DNA of 30,204 nucleotides, taken from positions 1 through 30,204 of the forward strand of contig CAAGAO010000009.1 of assembly GCA_900767835.1 (NCBI GenBank), in the 5' to 3' direction. A model generated the notes under the pieces. It was not told where the DNA came from. It saw only the letters and a list, made by a program, of their open reading frames with translations, and searched no databases. Positions 7,230 to 14,599 of this stretch are shown piece by piece; within the stretch, counting starts at the first letter, position 1, and every line of letters starts with the position of its first letter. A program made the position numbers and the translations under genes. This DNA is from Clostridia bacterium. Its GTDB lineage: Bacteria; Bacillota; Clostridia; Christensenellales; UBA1242.

Positions 7230-8070
7230 TCAAAGTTTAAGTCAAGAGAAGTTTTTAATACAAAATCAGTTATTGTTTGATTCTGCTAAAGAACTTAAGT
7301 GTTGTCTTGACATAAAAACCAACTGTGATGTAAACAACATGATACTTGATAATAAAAAATTAAATTATGATGCTGTTTTGTTTTACGATAAAGATATTAT
7401 TCTTGCTAAAACTTTAGAAAATATGGGGTTAAAAGTATTTAATTCTAGTGAGGCAATCAACAACTGCGACAACAAGGCCTTGACTACGATATGCTTACAA
7501 AAAAGCAATATTCCTATTCCCAAAACAAGTATTATTCCTTTGATTTTTTATTATAAATATGACTACTTAAAAGAATATGTGGAAAAACTTATAAAAGTTT
7601 TTCACTTGCCTATTATTTGTAAAGAATGGTTTGGTTCATGGGGGGAACAAGTCTATCTATTAAAAACTAAGCAAGAAATCATCGACATAATAGAAAAAAA
7701 ACAGGGAAGTAAAATCCTTTTTCAAGAATTTATACAAGAAAGTTTTGGACAAGATATTCGAATTAATGTTATCAATAACAAAGTGGTTGCATCAATGAAA
7801 AGAAAGTCTATTAATGGCGATTTTCGAGCAAATATCTCTAATGGTGGAATTATGGAAAACTACATTCCAACAAAAGAAGAAGAAACTTTGGCTATAATGT
7901 CCGCCAAAAGTGTAGGTTGTGATTTTTGTGGTGTTGACATTCTTCAATCAAATCGTGGGCCACTTGTGTGTGAAGTAAATTCAAATGCTCATTTATTAAA
8001 TATATATAAAATTTCTAATATAAATGTAGCAAAAGATATTTTGAGCTTTATTTTATCAAAAATTAATTAA
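7204..8070 (+). CDS. RimK-type ATP-grasp amide ligase
   Basis: The 288-residue product is a full RimK-like ATP-grasp ligase, which joins an amino group to a carboxylate through an acyl-phosphate. Visible landmarks are Lys140 and the glycine loop GSWGEQV (144-150) for the triphosphate, QEF (174-176) for the adenine hinge, D184-x-R186, FRAN (207-210), and the Mg-binding D245 and E257-V-N259. RimK itself adds glutamate to ribosomal protein S6; relatives make peptide-like metabolites. GGAG (7193-7196) lies inside the end of the upstream hydrolase gene, so translation is probably coupled. The acceptor and donor are unknown. Confidence 0.85.
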   Translation: MKKILLVNNQSLSQEKFLIQNQLLFDSAKELKCCLDIKTNCDVNNMILDNKKLNYDAVLFYDKDIILAKTLENMGLKVFNSSEAINNCDNKALTTICLQKSNIPIPKTSIIPLIFYYKYDYLKEYVEKLIKVFHLPIICKEWFGSWGEQVYLLKTKQEIIDIIEKKQGSKILFQEFIQESFGQDIRINVINNKVVASMKRKSINGDFRANISNGGIMENYIPTKEEETLAIMSAKSVGCDFCGVDILQSNRGPLVCEVNSNAHLLNIYKISNINVAKDILSFILSKIN

Positions 8071-8086
8071 GGAATTGTGAAAATAG

Positions 8087-8881
8087 ATGAATTGCAAAAG
8101 GATTTTTTTAATTTATAATAGGAATGAAGTTGAAATAAATAACTTTTCAATAAACAAGTATATAGATTGTTTTAAAAATTACAACTTAGAGTGTATTTTA
8201 TTAGATGAAACGAATTATAATACACAAAAAGAAATTCCTATTTGTGTAATCAATAGAACAAATAACTATAAAATTGCTATCTTTTTTGAAGACCTTGGAA
8301 TACGTGTTTTTAACAATTCTAAAGTAAGTAACATTTGCAATAATAAATTAGAGACATACAAATATCTAGGTAATGGTATTAGGCATTTAAATATATATGA
8401 TAATGACTCCAATTGCCCCTTTCCATATATTGTTAAAGATCCATCAAGTAAAGGTGGAAAAGATGTTTTTTTAATTAATAGCGAAGTAGATGTTACAAGA
8501 TATTTAAAGCCAAATATGTTTAAGCAACAATTTCTTCCAAATGCTTGCGACATTAGGACCTATGTAATTGGGAATGAAATAATCTTATCAATAAAAAGAA
8601 TACCAAATGATTCATCATTTAGGGCAAATTACAAAATTAACCATAATGCTATTGTTTATTCTCTTACTGATGATGAAAGGAATATGGTAGAATGTATTAT
8701 CGAAAAATTCAACTTTGATTATGTTGGTGTGGATATACTAAAATCTAGTTCTGGTGAGTTTTTCTTTAATGAAATAGAAGATAGTGTTGGGGCTAGGGCG
8801 GTTTATGATTTAACCAATATTGATATAATAGGTAAATATGTGGATTATATTTTTAAGGAAATTTATAAGGCTAGAATGTAA
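8087..8881 (+). CDS. Second ATP-grasp ligase, divergent
   Basis: This 264-residue ATP-grasp protein follows the first ligase after 16 nt. It keeps Lys117, the SSKGGKDV loop (120-127), QQF (147-149), D155-x-R157, the FRAN motif (178-181) and D216 in VGVDIL. At the last Mg site, where RimK enzymes have E-x-N, it has N228-E229-I-E231-D232, so the usual Asn is replaced by an acidic residue. The N-terminal domain is shorter than in its partner. The two proteins are only distantly alike, so they probably act on different bonds or as a heteromer. AAGGA lies a rather long 14 nt before the start, which suggests coupling to the upstream gene. Confidence 0.8.
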   Translation: MNCKRIFLIYNRNEVEINNFSINKYIDCFKNYNLECILLDETNYNTQKEIPICVINRTNNYKIAIFFEDLGIRVFNNSKVSNICNNKLETYKYLGNGIRHLNIYDNDSNCPFPYIVKDPSSKGGKDVFLINSEVDVTRYLKPNMFKQQFLPNACDIRTYVIGNEIILSIKRIPNDSSFRANYKINHNAIVYSLTDDERNMVECIIEKFNFDYVGVDILKSSSGEFFFNEIEDSVGARAVYDLTNIDIIGKYVDYIFKEIYKARM

Positions 8882-8916
8882 TAAATTTATATATTAAACA
8901 AGTTTTTTACACCCTA

Positions 8917-8945
8917 TTGACTTTGCAATACTTATGCTATAAAAT
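8917..8945 (+). promoter_or_regulatory. Promoter directly in front of the unknown gene at 8952
   Basis: TTGACT (8917-8922) is followed by TATAAA/TAAAAT (8938-8945) with 15-17 bp spacing. The expected start of transcription is within a few bases of the ATG at 8952. Confidence 0.5.
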
Positions 8946-8951
8946 ATATGT

Positions 8952-9800
8952 ATGGAAAATAAACTAAGTGACAAAAAATTTGAATATGTCGCAATATTAA
9001 AAAATGAGAGAAAATATAAAAATGTAAAAATCAAACTTGTTAAAATGGTTTGTAAAAAATATGGTCAGCAAGTATTTTCCGATTTTTCATTGCTTGAAAA
9101 TTTTGATTTTTCTAGTTTAAATGAGGACTATTTTAACAAAACATACATTCAAAATATGTCGATTCCTTTGTCAACACATAGTTTTAAAATGTTAACCGCT
9201 TTGCCTAAAAAAGCAATTAATACTCCATATATTTTTAATAGTAAGGATAAACATATTATTGGACAATATTTGCTTGGCTCGCTAAATGGGAAACCTATTC
9301 TCTATGCTTTTAGTATTGTTCAAGACCAAAAGCACAAGACTGAAGAATTTAATATAAAACTAGATGTCTGCATAAATGGCAAAGAGTGGGTTCAGCTTGC
9401 TAGATTTGATTCTTGCGGAGCACCACATCCAAATTTTTATGATGAAAATTCTTTTGCAAGAGATATAGATGAGCTCTATTACGTGCCAACTCCACATATG
9501 CATTATTGCATACAAAGAAGTCAAATTTTAAATGGTACTAAATTCGACTATATGCCCGCAAAACATATTGATAAAGAATTACTTACTAAAGACAATAAAA
9601 CAGTGTTAGAAAATAGTTTAGGGCTTTTTTTAGATAGTGTAAACATTGTGGATAGTTTAGATTATAATGCAATAATCAGTAATTCGTATAATTCGTTTGT
9701 TTTCAAAGAAAATTATAGAGAAGATAGATTTGTTAATTCTATACAAACTGCCAAACAATTCGTAACTGCAAATTTCCCAAATTCTGAAATTGAAAAATGA
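8952..9800 (+). CDS. Unrecognised 282-residue protein with His/Asp motifs
   Basis: I do not recognise this protein. It is soluble, with no signal or membrane segment. The middle part is the most motif-like: W-V-Q-L-A-R-F-D-S-C-G-A-P-H-P-N (about 146-161) followed some 20 residues later by T-P-H-M-H-Y (about 180-185). An R-x-D...H...PH-x-H arrangement of this kind suggests a metal or phosphate site, loosely like some small toxin or nuclease families. That is only a resemblance. It follows the two ATP-grasp genes on the same strand but has its own promoter and no Shine-Dalgarno sequence, so its message may be leaderless. It ends with TGA, which supports use of the standard code. Confidence 0.6.
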   Translation: MENKLSDKKFEYVAILKNERKYKNVKIKLVKMVCKKYGQQVFSDFSLLENFDFSSLNEDYFNKTYIQNMSIPLSTHSFKMLTALPKKAINTPYIFNSKDKHIIGQYLLGSLNGKPILYAFSIVQDQKHKTEEFNIKLDVCINGKEWVQLARFDSCGAPHPNFYDENSFARDIDELYYVPTPHMHYCIQRSQILNGTKFDYMPAKHIDKELLTKDNKTVLENSLGLFLDSVNIVDSLDYNAIISNSYNSFVFKENYREDRFVNSIQTAKQFVTANFPNSEIEK

Positions 9801-9962
9801 TAACAAATAAATTAATTGGATAAATAAAGAAATCAAACAGTTATTTAATTTAACTTCTCTTTAACTAAAAATTTGGTTAATTCCAAGAGCAAATGAAAAA
9901 CTACTCAAAAACTTGTTTGGTTGCTCCATTCTTAAAAATTTTCACACATTTATCAAAAAGTC

Positions 9963-9991
9963 TTGACAATTATATATAATTTATTTAAAAT
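9963..9991 (+). promoter_or_regulatory. Promoter of the tRNA-Thr/Arg transcript
   Basis: TTGACA (9963-9968) and TAAAAT (9986-9991) are 17 bp apart, and the tRNA-Thr 5' end lies about 40 nt downstream. Confidence 0.75.
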
Positions 9992-10032
9992 ATCAAAGTA
10001 TTTTATTTAGGTAAATCTATATAGTTGTTTGT

Positions 10033-10107
10033 GCTGGTGTGGCTCAGCGGTAGAGCACCACCTTGGTAAGGTGGGGGTCACGGGTCCGATTCCCGTCACC
10101 AGCTCCA
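10033..10107 (+). tRNA. tRNA-Thr(GGT)
   Basis: Acceptor GCTGGTG/CACCAGC, anticodon stem CCACC/GGTGG with loop TTGGTAA (anticodon GGT), T loop TCCGATT, and encoded CCA. Confidence 0.95.
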
Positions 10108-10191
10108 CAAATTTCTTTTTAGGTTTTATAGATATAAAATGCTTTATGTTATTTGTGGTTTAAACAAAGAATGTAAAACTTAATATAATAT

Positions 10192-10268
10192 GCGCTGTTA
10201 GCTCAATTGGATAGAGCGTTGGTCTACGGAACCAAAGGTTGGGGATTCGAACTCCTCACGGCGCACCA
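10192..10268 (+). tRNA. tRNA-Arg(ACG)
   Basis: Acceptor GCGCTGT pairs with ACGGCGC (one G-T), the anticodon stem is TTGGT/ACCAA with loop CTACGGA (anticodon ACG), and CCA is encoded. It is probably transcribed together with tRNA-Thr, since a TATAAT-like stretch at 10183-10188 is too close to its 5' end to be its promoter. Confidence 0.93.
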
Positions 10269-10275
10269 AATGAAA

Positions 10276-10308
10276 CTCAGTTGAACTCGTATTTCCTCTG
10301 AGCTTTTT
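10276..10308 (+). terminator. Weak terminator after tRNA-Arg
   Basis: CTCAG (10276-10280) pairs with CTGAG (10298-10302) and is followed by CTTTTT. The stem is short and the loop long. Confidence 0.4.
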
Positions 10309-10327
10309 GTTTTATTAGGAGTGAAAA

Positions 10328-10810
10328 ATGAAAAATATAATTATTGTAGATATGCAAAAAGGTTTTATGGAAGAAACAAATTGCCATTTAATAGAAAAAA
10401 TAAATAACTATTTAAAATCAAACAATTTTGATAACATTTTCTTTACAAAATGTGTTAATAATAATGATAGCCCTTACACTAAAATATTAAATTGGAATGG
10501 AATTAAAGATAAAGATGACCAAAAAATTGTTTGTTATGTTCCTAAGAATGCAAAAATTTTAACAAAAAATTGTTACGGCATTTCTTATAATGATATTAAA
10601 CATCTTAAAGATTTAGGCATAACAGAAATTGAAATATGCGGGACTGACACAGATGCGTGTTGTTTGGCAATTGCTTTTAATTTGTTTGATAATTGTATAA
10701 AGCCTATAATTCTATCTGACTTATGTGCAAGCTCATCCAGAAATAAAAACAATCATTTTAATGCTTTAGATATAATGAAAAGACAATTTGGCAACGAAAA
10801 TGTAAAATAA
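10328..10810 (+). CDS. Isochorismatase-like cysteine hydrolase
   Basis: This is a 160-residue cytosolic hydrolase of the isochorismatase/nicotinamidase-like superfamily. The catalytic triad is readable: Asp8 in the IIVDMQKGF opening, Lys80 in ILTKNCYG and Cys111 in GTDTDACCLA. Members cleave C-N or vinyl-ether bonds in small molecules (nicotinamide, N-carbamoyl compounds, isochorismate); the sequence does not let me choose among them. The length is at the short end of the family. AGGAG lies 8 nt upstream and a good terminator follows at 10841. It stands alone, behind two tRNAs. Confidence 0.85.
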   Translation: MKNIIIVDMQKGFMEETNCHLIEKINNYLKSNNFDNIFFTKCVNNNDSPYTKILNWNGIKDKDDQKIVCYVPKNAKILTKNCYGISYNDIKHLKDLGITEIEICGTDTDACCLAIAFNLFDNCIKPIILSDLCASSSRNKNNHFNALDIMKRQFGNENVK

Positions 10811-10840
10811 TGTGCGCCTGAGGTTGTTCTGGTTGCACCA

Positions 10841-10866
10841 AATACCCGAAATGGGTATTTTTTTAT
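10841..10866 (+). terminator. Terminator after the cysteine hydrolase
   Basis: AATACCC (10841-10847) pairs with GGGTATT around a GAAAT loop and is followed by a run of T. Confidence 0.85.
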
Positions 10867-10935
10867 ATTATTCGTTGTGGTTGCACACCATTGCTTCGTC
10901 GCAGATTGGGATTTGCTTCCGCTTAGGTTAAAAAA

Positions 10936-10953
10936 TTGCCACTGGGAACTTTT
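10936..10953. repeat. Short dispersed repeat, copy 1
   Basis: TTGCCACTGGGAACTTTT matches 12923-12940 at 17 of 18 positions. The stretch 10867-11020 around it shows no gene. Confidence 0.4.
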
Positions 10954-11020
10954 CTTATTGTTAATTCCAAAAGCAAACAAAGAACAAATAAAATTATTTT
11001 CGTTTACTTTGGCATTAACT

Positions 11021-11647
11021 TTAATATTTAACAATGTTTTTTAATTCATTTGCAAGTTTTTGTAAAGCGTATAGGCGAGATTCATACTCGTATCGTGTTA
11101 GGACTGTTTCGTTTAAGTCTGTTCTGCCTATGTGATGAAGTAAATATTTATTATTTGTTGCAACAATAGCGCGAAAGTACAGAGGGTTTTTAAAAACGAT
11201 AAGATATAGTTCGTCCAAAAAATCTTGATATTCTTGTTCGTTTCGTCTAATTTTTTTACCTTGCCAATAGAGTAGTCCATTATTGCCCCAAAAATCAAAA
11301 GAATTGCACGCTCTTGTATGGTAGGCGTCAACTCCGGAATATTTAAATACTTTATTTTGTGTTTTTTTGTTTTGATATTTTATGCCTTGCAAAACCGACT
11401 CAATTGAACTTACATTTTTATGCCTAAACTTGAAATGCATAGGATAGAGATTTGATAACACTCGAGATATACTATTTTTTGAACCATACTTTACAACAAT
11501 AAAGTTTTCTGTCTCCCAAACATAATTAGCACCATCGTCAATTAAAACATTATTAAAATAATATTTCCCATCAACAAGTTTTACATCTTGCAACTCAAAT
11601 TCTTGTCTATATTGTTTAAATTTTTTTAATATTTCATTTTTTTTCAT
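11021..11647 (-). CDS. NADAR-domain protein
   Basis: The 208-residue protein has an N-terminal extension of about 60 residues (DDGANYVWETENFIVVKY region) and then a NADAR-like core. Core landmarks are V-L-S-N-L-Y-P (about 63-69), SIESVLQGIKY (about 81-91), a W-G near DFWGNNG, LYWQGKKI and a C-terminal HHIGRTDLNETVLTR. NADAR proteins act on ADP-ribose-type N-glycosidic bonds: some hydrolyse riboflavin-pathway intermediates (the YbiA/COG3236 group), others remove ADP-ribose from guanine opposite DarT toxins. No DarT gene is nearby. AAAGGT precedes the start. It ends the minus-strand group cdd-ygjV-NADAR, but gaps of about 95 nt leave co-transcription open. Confidence 0.75.
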   Translation of the reverse strand: MKKNEILKKFKQYRQEFELQDVKLVDGKYYFNNVLIDDGANYVWETENFIVVKYGSKNSISRVLSNLYPMHFKFRHKNVSSIESVLQGIKYQNKKTQNKVFKYSGVDAYHTRACNSFDFWGNNGLLYWQGKKIRRNEQEYQDFLDELYLIVFKNPLYFRAIVATNNKYLLHHIGRTDLNETVLTRYEYESRLYALQKLANELKNIVKY

Positions 11648-11742
11648 ATGTATAAACCTTTTAAAAATTTTATCATAATTTTAAAATAGATGCAAGGCAA
11701 ATACATATTTTAGAATTGTTGCATACCTATTAGAGTGTGTTT

Positions 11743-12321
11743 TTATGAGTCTTGAATTTCTTCATTAATTTCGTTAATGTTTGAATTATTATCGCACGTT
11801 AATTCCGTTTTTATTTCGTTTTTTTTGTAGTCTTTTATTATACCATATATGGTAAAGCCTAAAATAACCAAACTTAAACCTGCACCAACATATGATTTCA
11901 AAAGTATCATATATGTACCATTAAAAACAAAACGAACTAAAGCCCCAGATTTTACAACCATAACATTTTTAAACATCATTAAAAACAAATAAACAACCAT
12001 ACCTAGCATTGGCAAAATAGAAATCCATGAACTCCAAGTAATTATAGACATAATAACACACACAATTATTGTCACTAATGATAAGTATAGATTGTATTTG
12101 GTTTTGCCTTTTATTTCAAATAAATATAGAAGTAATAAAAATACAATTTCAATAAAGCCAATACCTGCACCAGTCCAACCACCAAGACAAACATAATGCA
12201 GGGCAAATAATAGGGTTGATAAAACCATTAAAATAACAATATTCTTTTTTTGTTTATTCAGCATAGACATAATACAAAATATATCAGATATGCCAACTAA
12301 AATTTGTGATAATATATACAT
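11743..12321 (-). CDS. YgjV-like multi-pass membrane protein
   Basis: The 192-residue protein has about six hydrophobic helices and a charged, Asn/Glu-rich C-terminal tail (last 25 residues) in the cytosol. Early in the protein the ALHYVCLGGWTGAG segment is typical of the YgjV family of inner-membrane proteins, whose function is not known. An AGGA lies about 11 nt before the ATG. It sits between the cytidine deaminase and the NADAR gene on the same strand, but this does not point to a defined pathway. Confidence 0.7.
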   Translation of the reverse strand: MYILSQILVGISDIFCIMSMLNKQKKNIVILMVLSTLLFALHYVCLGGWTGAGIGFIEIVFLLLLYLFEIKGKTKYNLYLSLVTIIVCVIMSIITWSSWISILPMLGMVVYLFLMMFKNVMVVKSGALVRFVFNGTYMILLKSYVGAGLSLVILGFTIYGIIKDYKKNEIKTELTCDNNSNINEINEEIQDS

Positions 12322-12414
12322 CTTTCTTTTTTCCTAATAAGTATTATAAAGAATAAAACACAAAATTTTTATGTTTTATTTTAAGTATAGTAAAGTAAAA
12401 TAAATTCACCTTTT

Positions 12415-12837
12415 CTAATTATTGTATCTCTCCCAACCCCACCAATCTGGTATTAAATCAATTAGTTTTACGGTTGTTTTATTATTATAATCAACTAAAA
12501 TTTCCATATCTTTATTTTTGTCGGAAAGTTGTAAAAAAAATTCTCTACATGCACCGCATGGAGTCCAGCCACCAGTGCCATCAGGAACGCCATCAATGTA
12601 ACAAGTCAATCGTTTAACAACTTTTTGTCCAGACTGAATATACATATTAAGGCCAGCAACTCTTTCAGCACAAAGTGCAATAACACCACTTGCTCCTTCT
12701 ATGCAAAAACCGCTATAAATTGTTCCATCTTCAGCTTCCAAGGCACATGCAACATGGTGAGCAGTAATAAATGGAGATATTTCCTCTGGACAATACTGCC
12801 TTTTTGCTTCTTCAATAAGTTTATCCCAAATATCCAT
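12415..12837 (-). CDS. cdd: Cytidine deaminase
   Basis: This is a 140-residue zinc enzyme that deaminates cytidine or deoxycytidine to the uridine form for pyrimidine salvage. Zinc ligands and catalytic acid are in place: C56-A57-E58 (Glu58 as proton shuttle) and P93-C94-G95-A96-C97, which gives the three-Cys type of the small tetrameric enzymes. The HHVACALEAEDGTIYSG opening fits the substrate pocket strand. A blasticidin-S-deaminase-like specificity cannot be excluded. AAGGA lies about 9 nt before the start. Confidence 0.9.
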   Translation of the reverse strand: MDIWDKLIEEAKRQYCPEEISPFITAHHVACALEAEDGTIYSGFCIEGASGVIALCAERVAGLNMYIQSGQKVVKRLTCYIDGVPDGTGGWTPCGACREFFLQLSDKNKDMEILVDYNNKTTVKLIDLIPDWWGWERYNN

Positions 12838-12898
12838 AATATTTTTCCTTTTTTGTTATTCAAATTTTATGTTTTAATAGTGAGAATTGCTCTGTTCA

Positions 12899-12960
12899 CT
12901 ATCATACCGGTTGCTACAAAACTTGCCACTGGCAACTTTTGTTTAACACACCGCTATAGT
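12899..12960. repeat. Long imperfect hairpin upstream of cdd
   Basis: ACAAAACTTGCC and GGCAACTTTTGT form the apex with an ACT loop. CGGT/ACCG and ACTAT/ATAGT pair further out. It contains the second copy (12923-12940) of the 18-nt repeat also seen at 10936-10953. Confidence 0.5.
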
Positions 12961-12972
12961 CCATTACTAATC

Positions 12973-13010
12973 AAAAAAATCCGCACCTAGCAAACTTCGG
13001 GTTCGGATTT
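12973..13010 (-). terminator. Terminator of tRNA-Leu
   Basis: On the minus strand AAATCCGAACC pairs with GGTGCGGATTT and is followed by further T, a few bases beyond the tRNA 3' end. Confidence 0.75.
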
Positions 13011-13019
13011 AACTATTGG

Positions 13020-13101
13020 TGGTGCGGATGGCGGGACTTGAACCCACACGATTTCTCACTTGCCCCTTAAACAAGCGTGTCTACCATTTCACCACATCCG
13101 C
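13020..13101 (-). tRNA. tRNA-Leu(TAA)
   Basis: This is a class II tRNA with a long variable arm: acceptor GCGGATG/CATCCGC, anticodon loop TTTAAGG (anticodon TAA), T loop TTCAAGT, and encoded CCA. Confidence 0.95.
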
Positions 13102-13122
13102 ATTTTGTTTAACTTGATTTAA

Positions 13123-13151
13123 ATTATAGCCACATATTGTATATTTGTCAA
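13123..13151 (-). promoter_or_regulatory. Promoter of tRNA-Leu
   Basis: On the minus strand, a perfect TTGACA (13146-13151) and TATAAT (13123-13128) with a 17-bp spacer. Confidence 0.9.
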
Positions 13152-13182
13152 CTGGTATTAAAGGTTTTTAAAATTAGAGATA

Positions 13183-13212
13183 TTGACATTTTAGTATACC
13201 AAATGATAATAT
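13183..13212 (+). promoter_or_regulatory. Possible promoter of the small gene at 13347
   Basis: TTGACA (13183-13188) followed by TAATAT (13207-13212) at 18 bp. It would leave a leader of about 130 nt. Confidence 0.4.
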
Positions 13213-13346
13213 ATTAGTATAAAAGCAAAAAACTAATCAATTATAAGTTTTTAATTTGAGTTATAGTGTATTGATGTTGGTTAAAATAATTAATTTTAAA
13301 AGTATGTTTACATTTTATATGTCGCAATTTTTGATAGGAGTGAGTT

Positions 13347-13625
13347 ATGGATTTATTAAATAAATTTGTTAGGTTGATTAATAGGAGAGAAGAGTTAATT
13401 TCAATACGTTATGGTAACAATGAAAATTTAAGACAAGCATTAAATTTCCAAGAAGAAAGGGAATGGTATGCTGAAAATATTGTAAGACTTGATAGAAAAA
13501 TAATCATTGTGGCAAGAAACATTTTGCCTGATGAAAAATTTGAAAAGATATCTGATGTATATTTAAACGAGTTTTTGTTTAATAAGTATAAAAAGTTTAA
13601 AGAAGATAAGGTTTTTAATAGATAA
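13347..13625 (+). CDS. Small charged protein, function unknown
   Basis: I do not recognise this 92-residue protein. It is highly charged (many Arg, Glu and Lys), predicted mostly helical, with no membrane segment or Cys. The stretch RREELISIRYGNNENLRQAL followed by EEREWYAENIVRLDRKI reads like a helical hairpin or coiled coil. It has a good ribosome binding site (AGGAG, 13338-13342) and starts with ATG, which supports a real gene. It stands alone between tRNA-Leu and HU. Confidence 0.6.
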   Translation: MDLLNKFVRLINRREELISIRYGNNENLRQALNFQEEREWYAENIVRLDRKIIIVARNILPDEKFEKISDVYLNEFLFNKYKKFKEDKVFNR

Positions 13626-13700
13626 TGTGACACCTTGATTTATCAAGGAGGTTGCGTTAGCACAAATTTTGAACTTGTTTCTAAATTTTCTTCCTATATC
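13626..13700 (+). repeat. Degenerate three-arm repeat, copy B3
   Basis: GTGAC is followed by CCTTGATTTATCAAGG (13633-13648), identical to 28340-28355, then GTTGCGTTAGCAC and an AAATTT-rich third arm that no longer pairs well. The closing arm is lost. The rest of 13701-13943 is AT-rich spacer with nothing else that I recognise. Confidence 0.6.
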
Positions 13701-13943
13701 CTATTTGATTTTTTATGCTTTGATATATAAACTTCAAGTTGAGTATTGTGGTAGATGTTCAATTTTCAGTAATAAGTTTTATAAGTAAATTATTTTGCTT
13801 TGTTTATGGTTGTAAAAATGATATTTTTGACTTTAATTATGATTCACGCAAAAAGTAAATAATTTAATCATTTTATTTTGGTTGTTTTTTTTAACGCAAG
13901 AATAACACAAATAAAGTGAAAAGTTCTTTATATTTATTGTTTA

Positions 13944-13975
13944 AAAAATTCGCAAAAGAAATTTTGCGAATTTTT
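13944..13975 (-). terminator. Terminator of the HU gene
   Basis: A perfect 14-bp stem (AAAAATTCGCAAAA with its complement) has a 4-nt loop and flanking T run, and lies 20 nt beyond the HU stop codon. Confidence 0.9.
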
Positions 13976-13994
13976 AAAGTTTGTATTACGAATA

Positions 13995-14267
13995 CTAATT
14001 GAATTTAGCTTTGTATGCAGAACCAAATTTGAAAGAAGGTTTATTGCAAGCAGCAATTTTAACGGCTTCTTTAGTTTTTGGGTTGATACCAGTTTTTTCT
14101 GGAACATTTTTTAGTTCAACAGTGCCAACACCAACTAATTGGATTTTATCTCCTGCTTTTAAAGTTTCTTCTACAACTTCTAACATTGCATTGTAAACAG
14201 CATCAATATCTTTCATAGTGATACCTGCCTTGTCAGAGATTGCTCTGATAAATTCTGTTTTATTCAT
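13995..14267 (-). CDS. HU-family DNA-binding protein
   Basis: The 90-residue nucleoid protein has the standard HU length. The N-terminal helices (MNKTEFIRAISDKAG), the saddle GVGTVELK in place of the usual GFGTFE, the arm region KTGINPKTKEAVKI, and the final FKFGSAYKAKFN strand/helix are all present. The usual Pro in the arm's I-P-A is changed (KIAACNKPSFK), so the DNA-intercalating tip may differ. AAAGGGG is the ribosome binding site. Expression is from a strong promoter at 14319-14346 and ends at the hairpin at 13944. Confidence 0.92.
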   Translation of the reverse strand: MNKTEFIRAISDKAGITMKDIDAVYNAMLEVVEETLKAGDKIQLVGVGTVELKNVPEKTGINPKTKEAVKIAACNKPSFKFGSAYKAKFN

Positions 14268-14290
14268 AAAATTCCCCTTTATTAAATTCT

Positions 14291-14310
14291 TTAATGGTTA
14301 TTTCCATTAA
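14291..14310 (-). promoter_or_regulatory. Leader hairpin upstream of the HU ribosome binding site
   Basis: TTAATGG and CCATTAA form a 7-bp hairpin in the 5' leader, between the promoter and AAAGGGG. It may affect translation or mRNA stability. The role is inferred only from position. Confidence 0.35.
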
Positions 14311-14318
14311 GTAGTTTT

Positions 14319-14346
14319 ATTATACAAAATATTTTCATTATTTCAA
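14319..14346 (-). promoter_or_regulatory. Promoter of the HU gene
   Basis: TTGAAA (14341-14346) and TATAAT (14319-14324) on the minus strand, 16 bp apart. The remaining spacer 14347-14599 holds nothing else that I can name. Confidence 0.75.
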
Positions 14347-14599
14347 AACAAATTTTGCAAAAATTTAAAAAAATGCCGAAAAATGTAGAAAAATCAAGGT
14401 TTTTTGCGCGCTTGGGGTATAGTATAACACCAAAAAGGCTCTATTTTTATTTAAACACAAAAGATAAAAATATATTTATAGTAATTTTTTATGTATTTTA
14501 AAGTGTTGTTTAATATATATTTGGATATTAAAATAGTCTTTTGTGTATATTAAAAATATGATTTGCGAAAATAAAATTTAATGTATTGTGTTTTTTTTT

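Noticed and set aside
10811..10835. Second tRNA-Arg 3'-end fragment on the minus strand
   Set aside because: There is a loose match of about 15 nt (TGCGCC, TGAGG, TTC) to the inverse of tRNA-Arg, but too short and gapped to separate from chance.
10753..11034. 93-residue minus-strand frame
   Set aside because: It overlaps the end of the cysteine hydrolase gene and its terminator, has no ribosome binding site and no coherent protein pattern.
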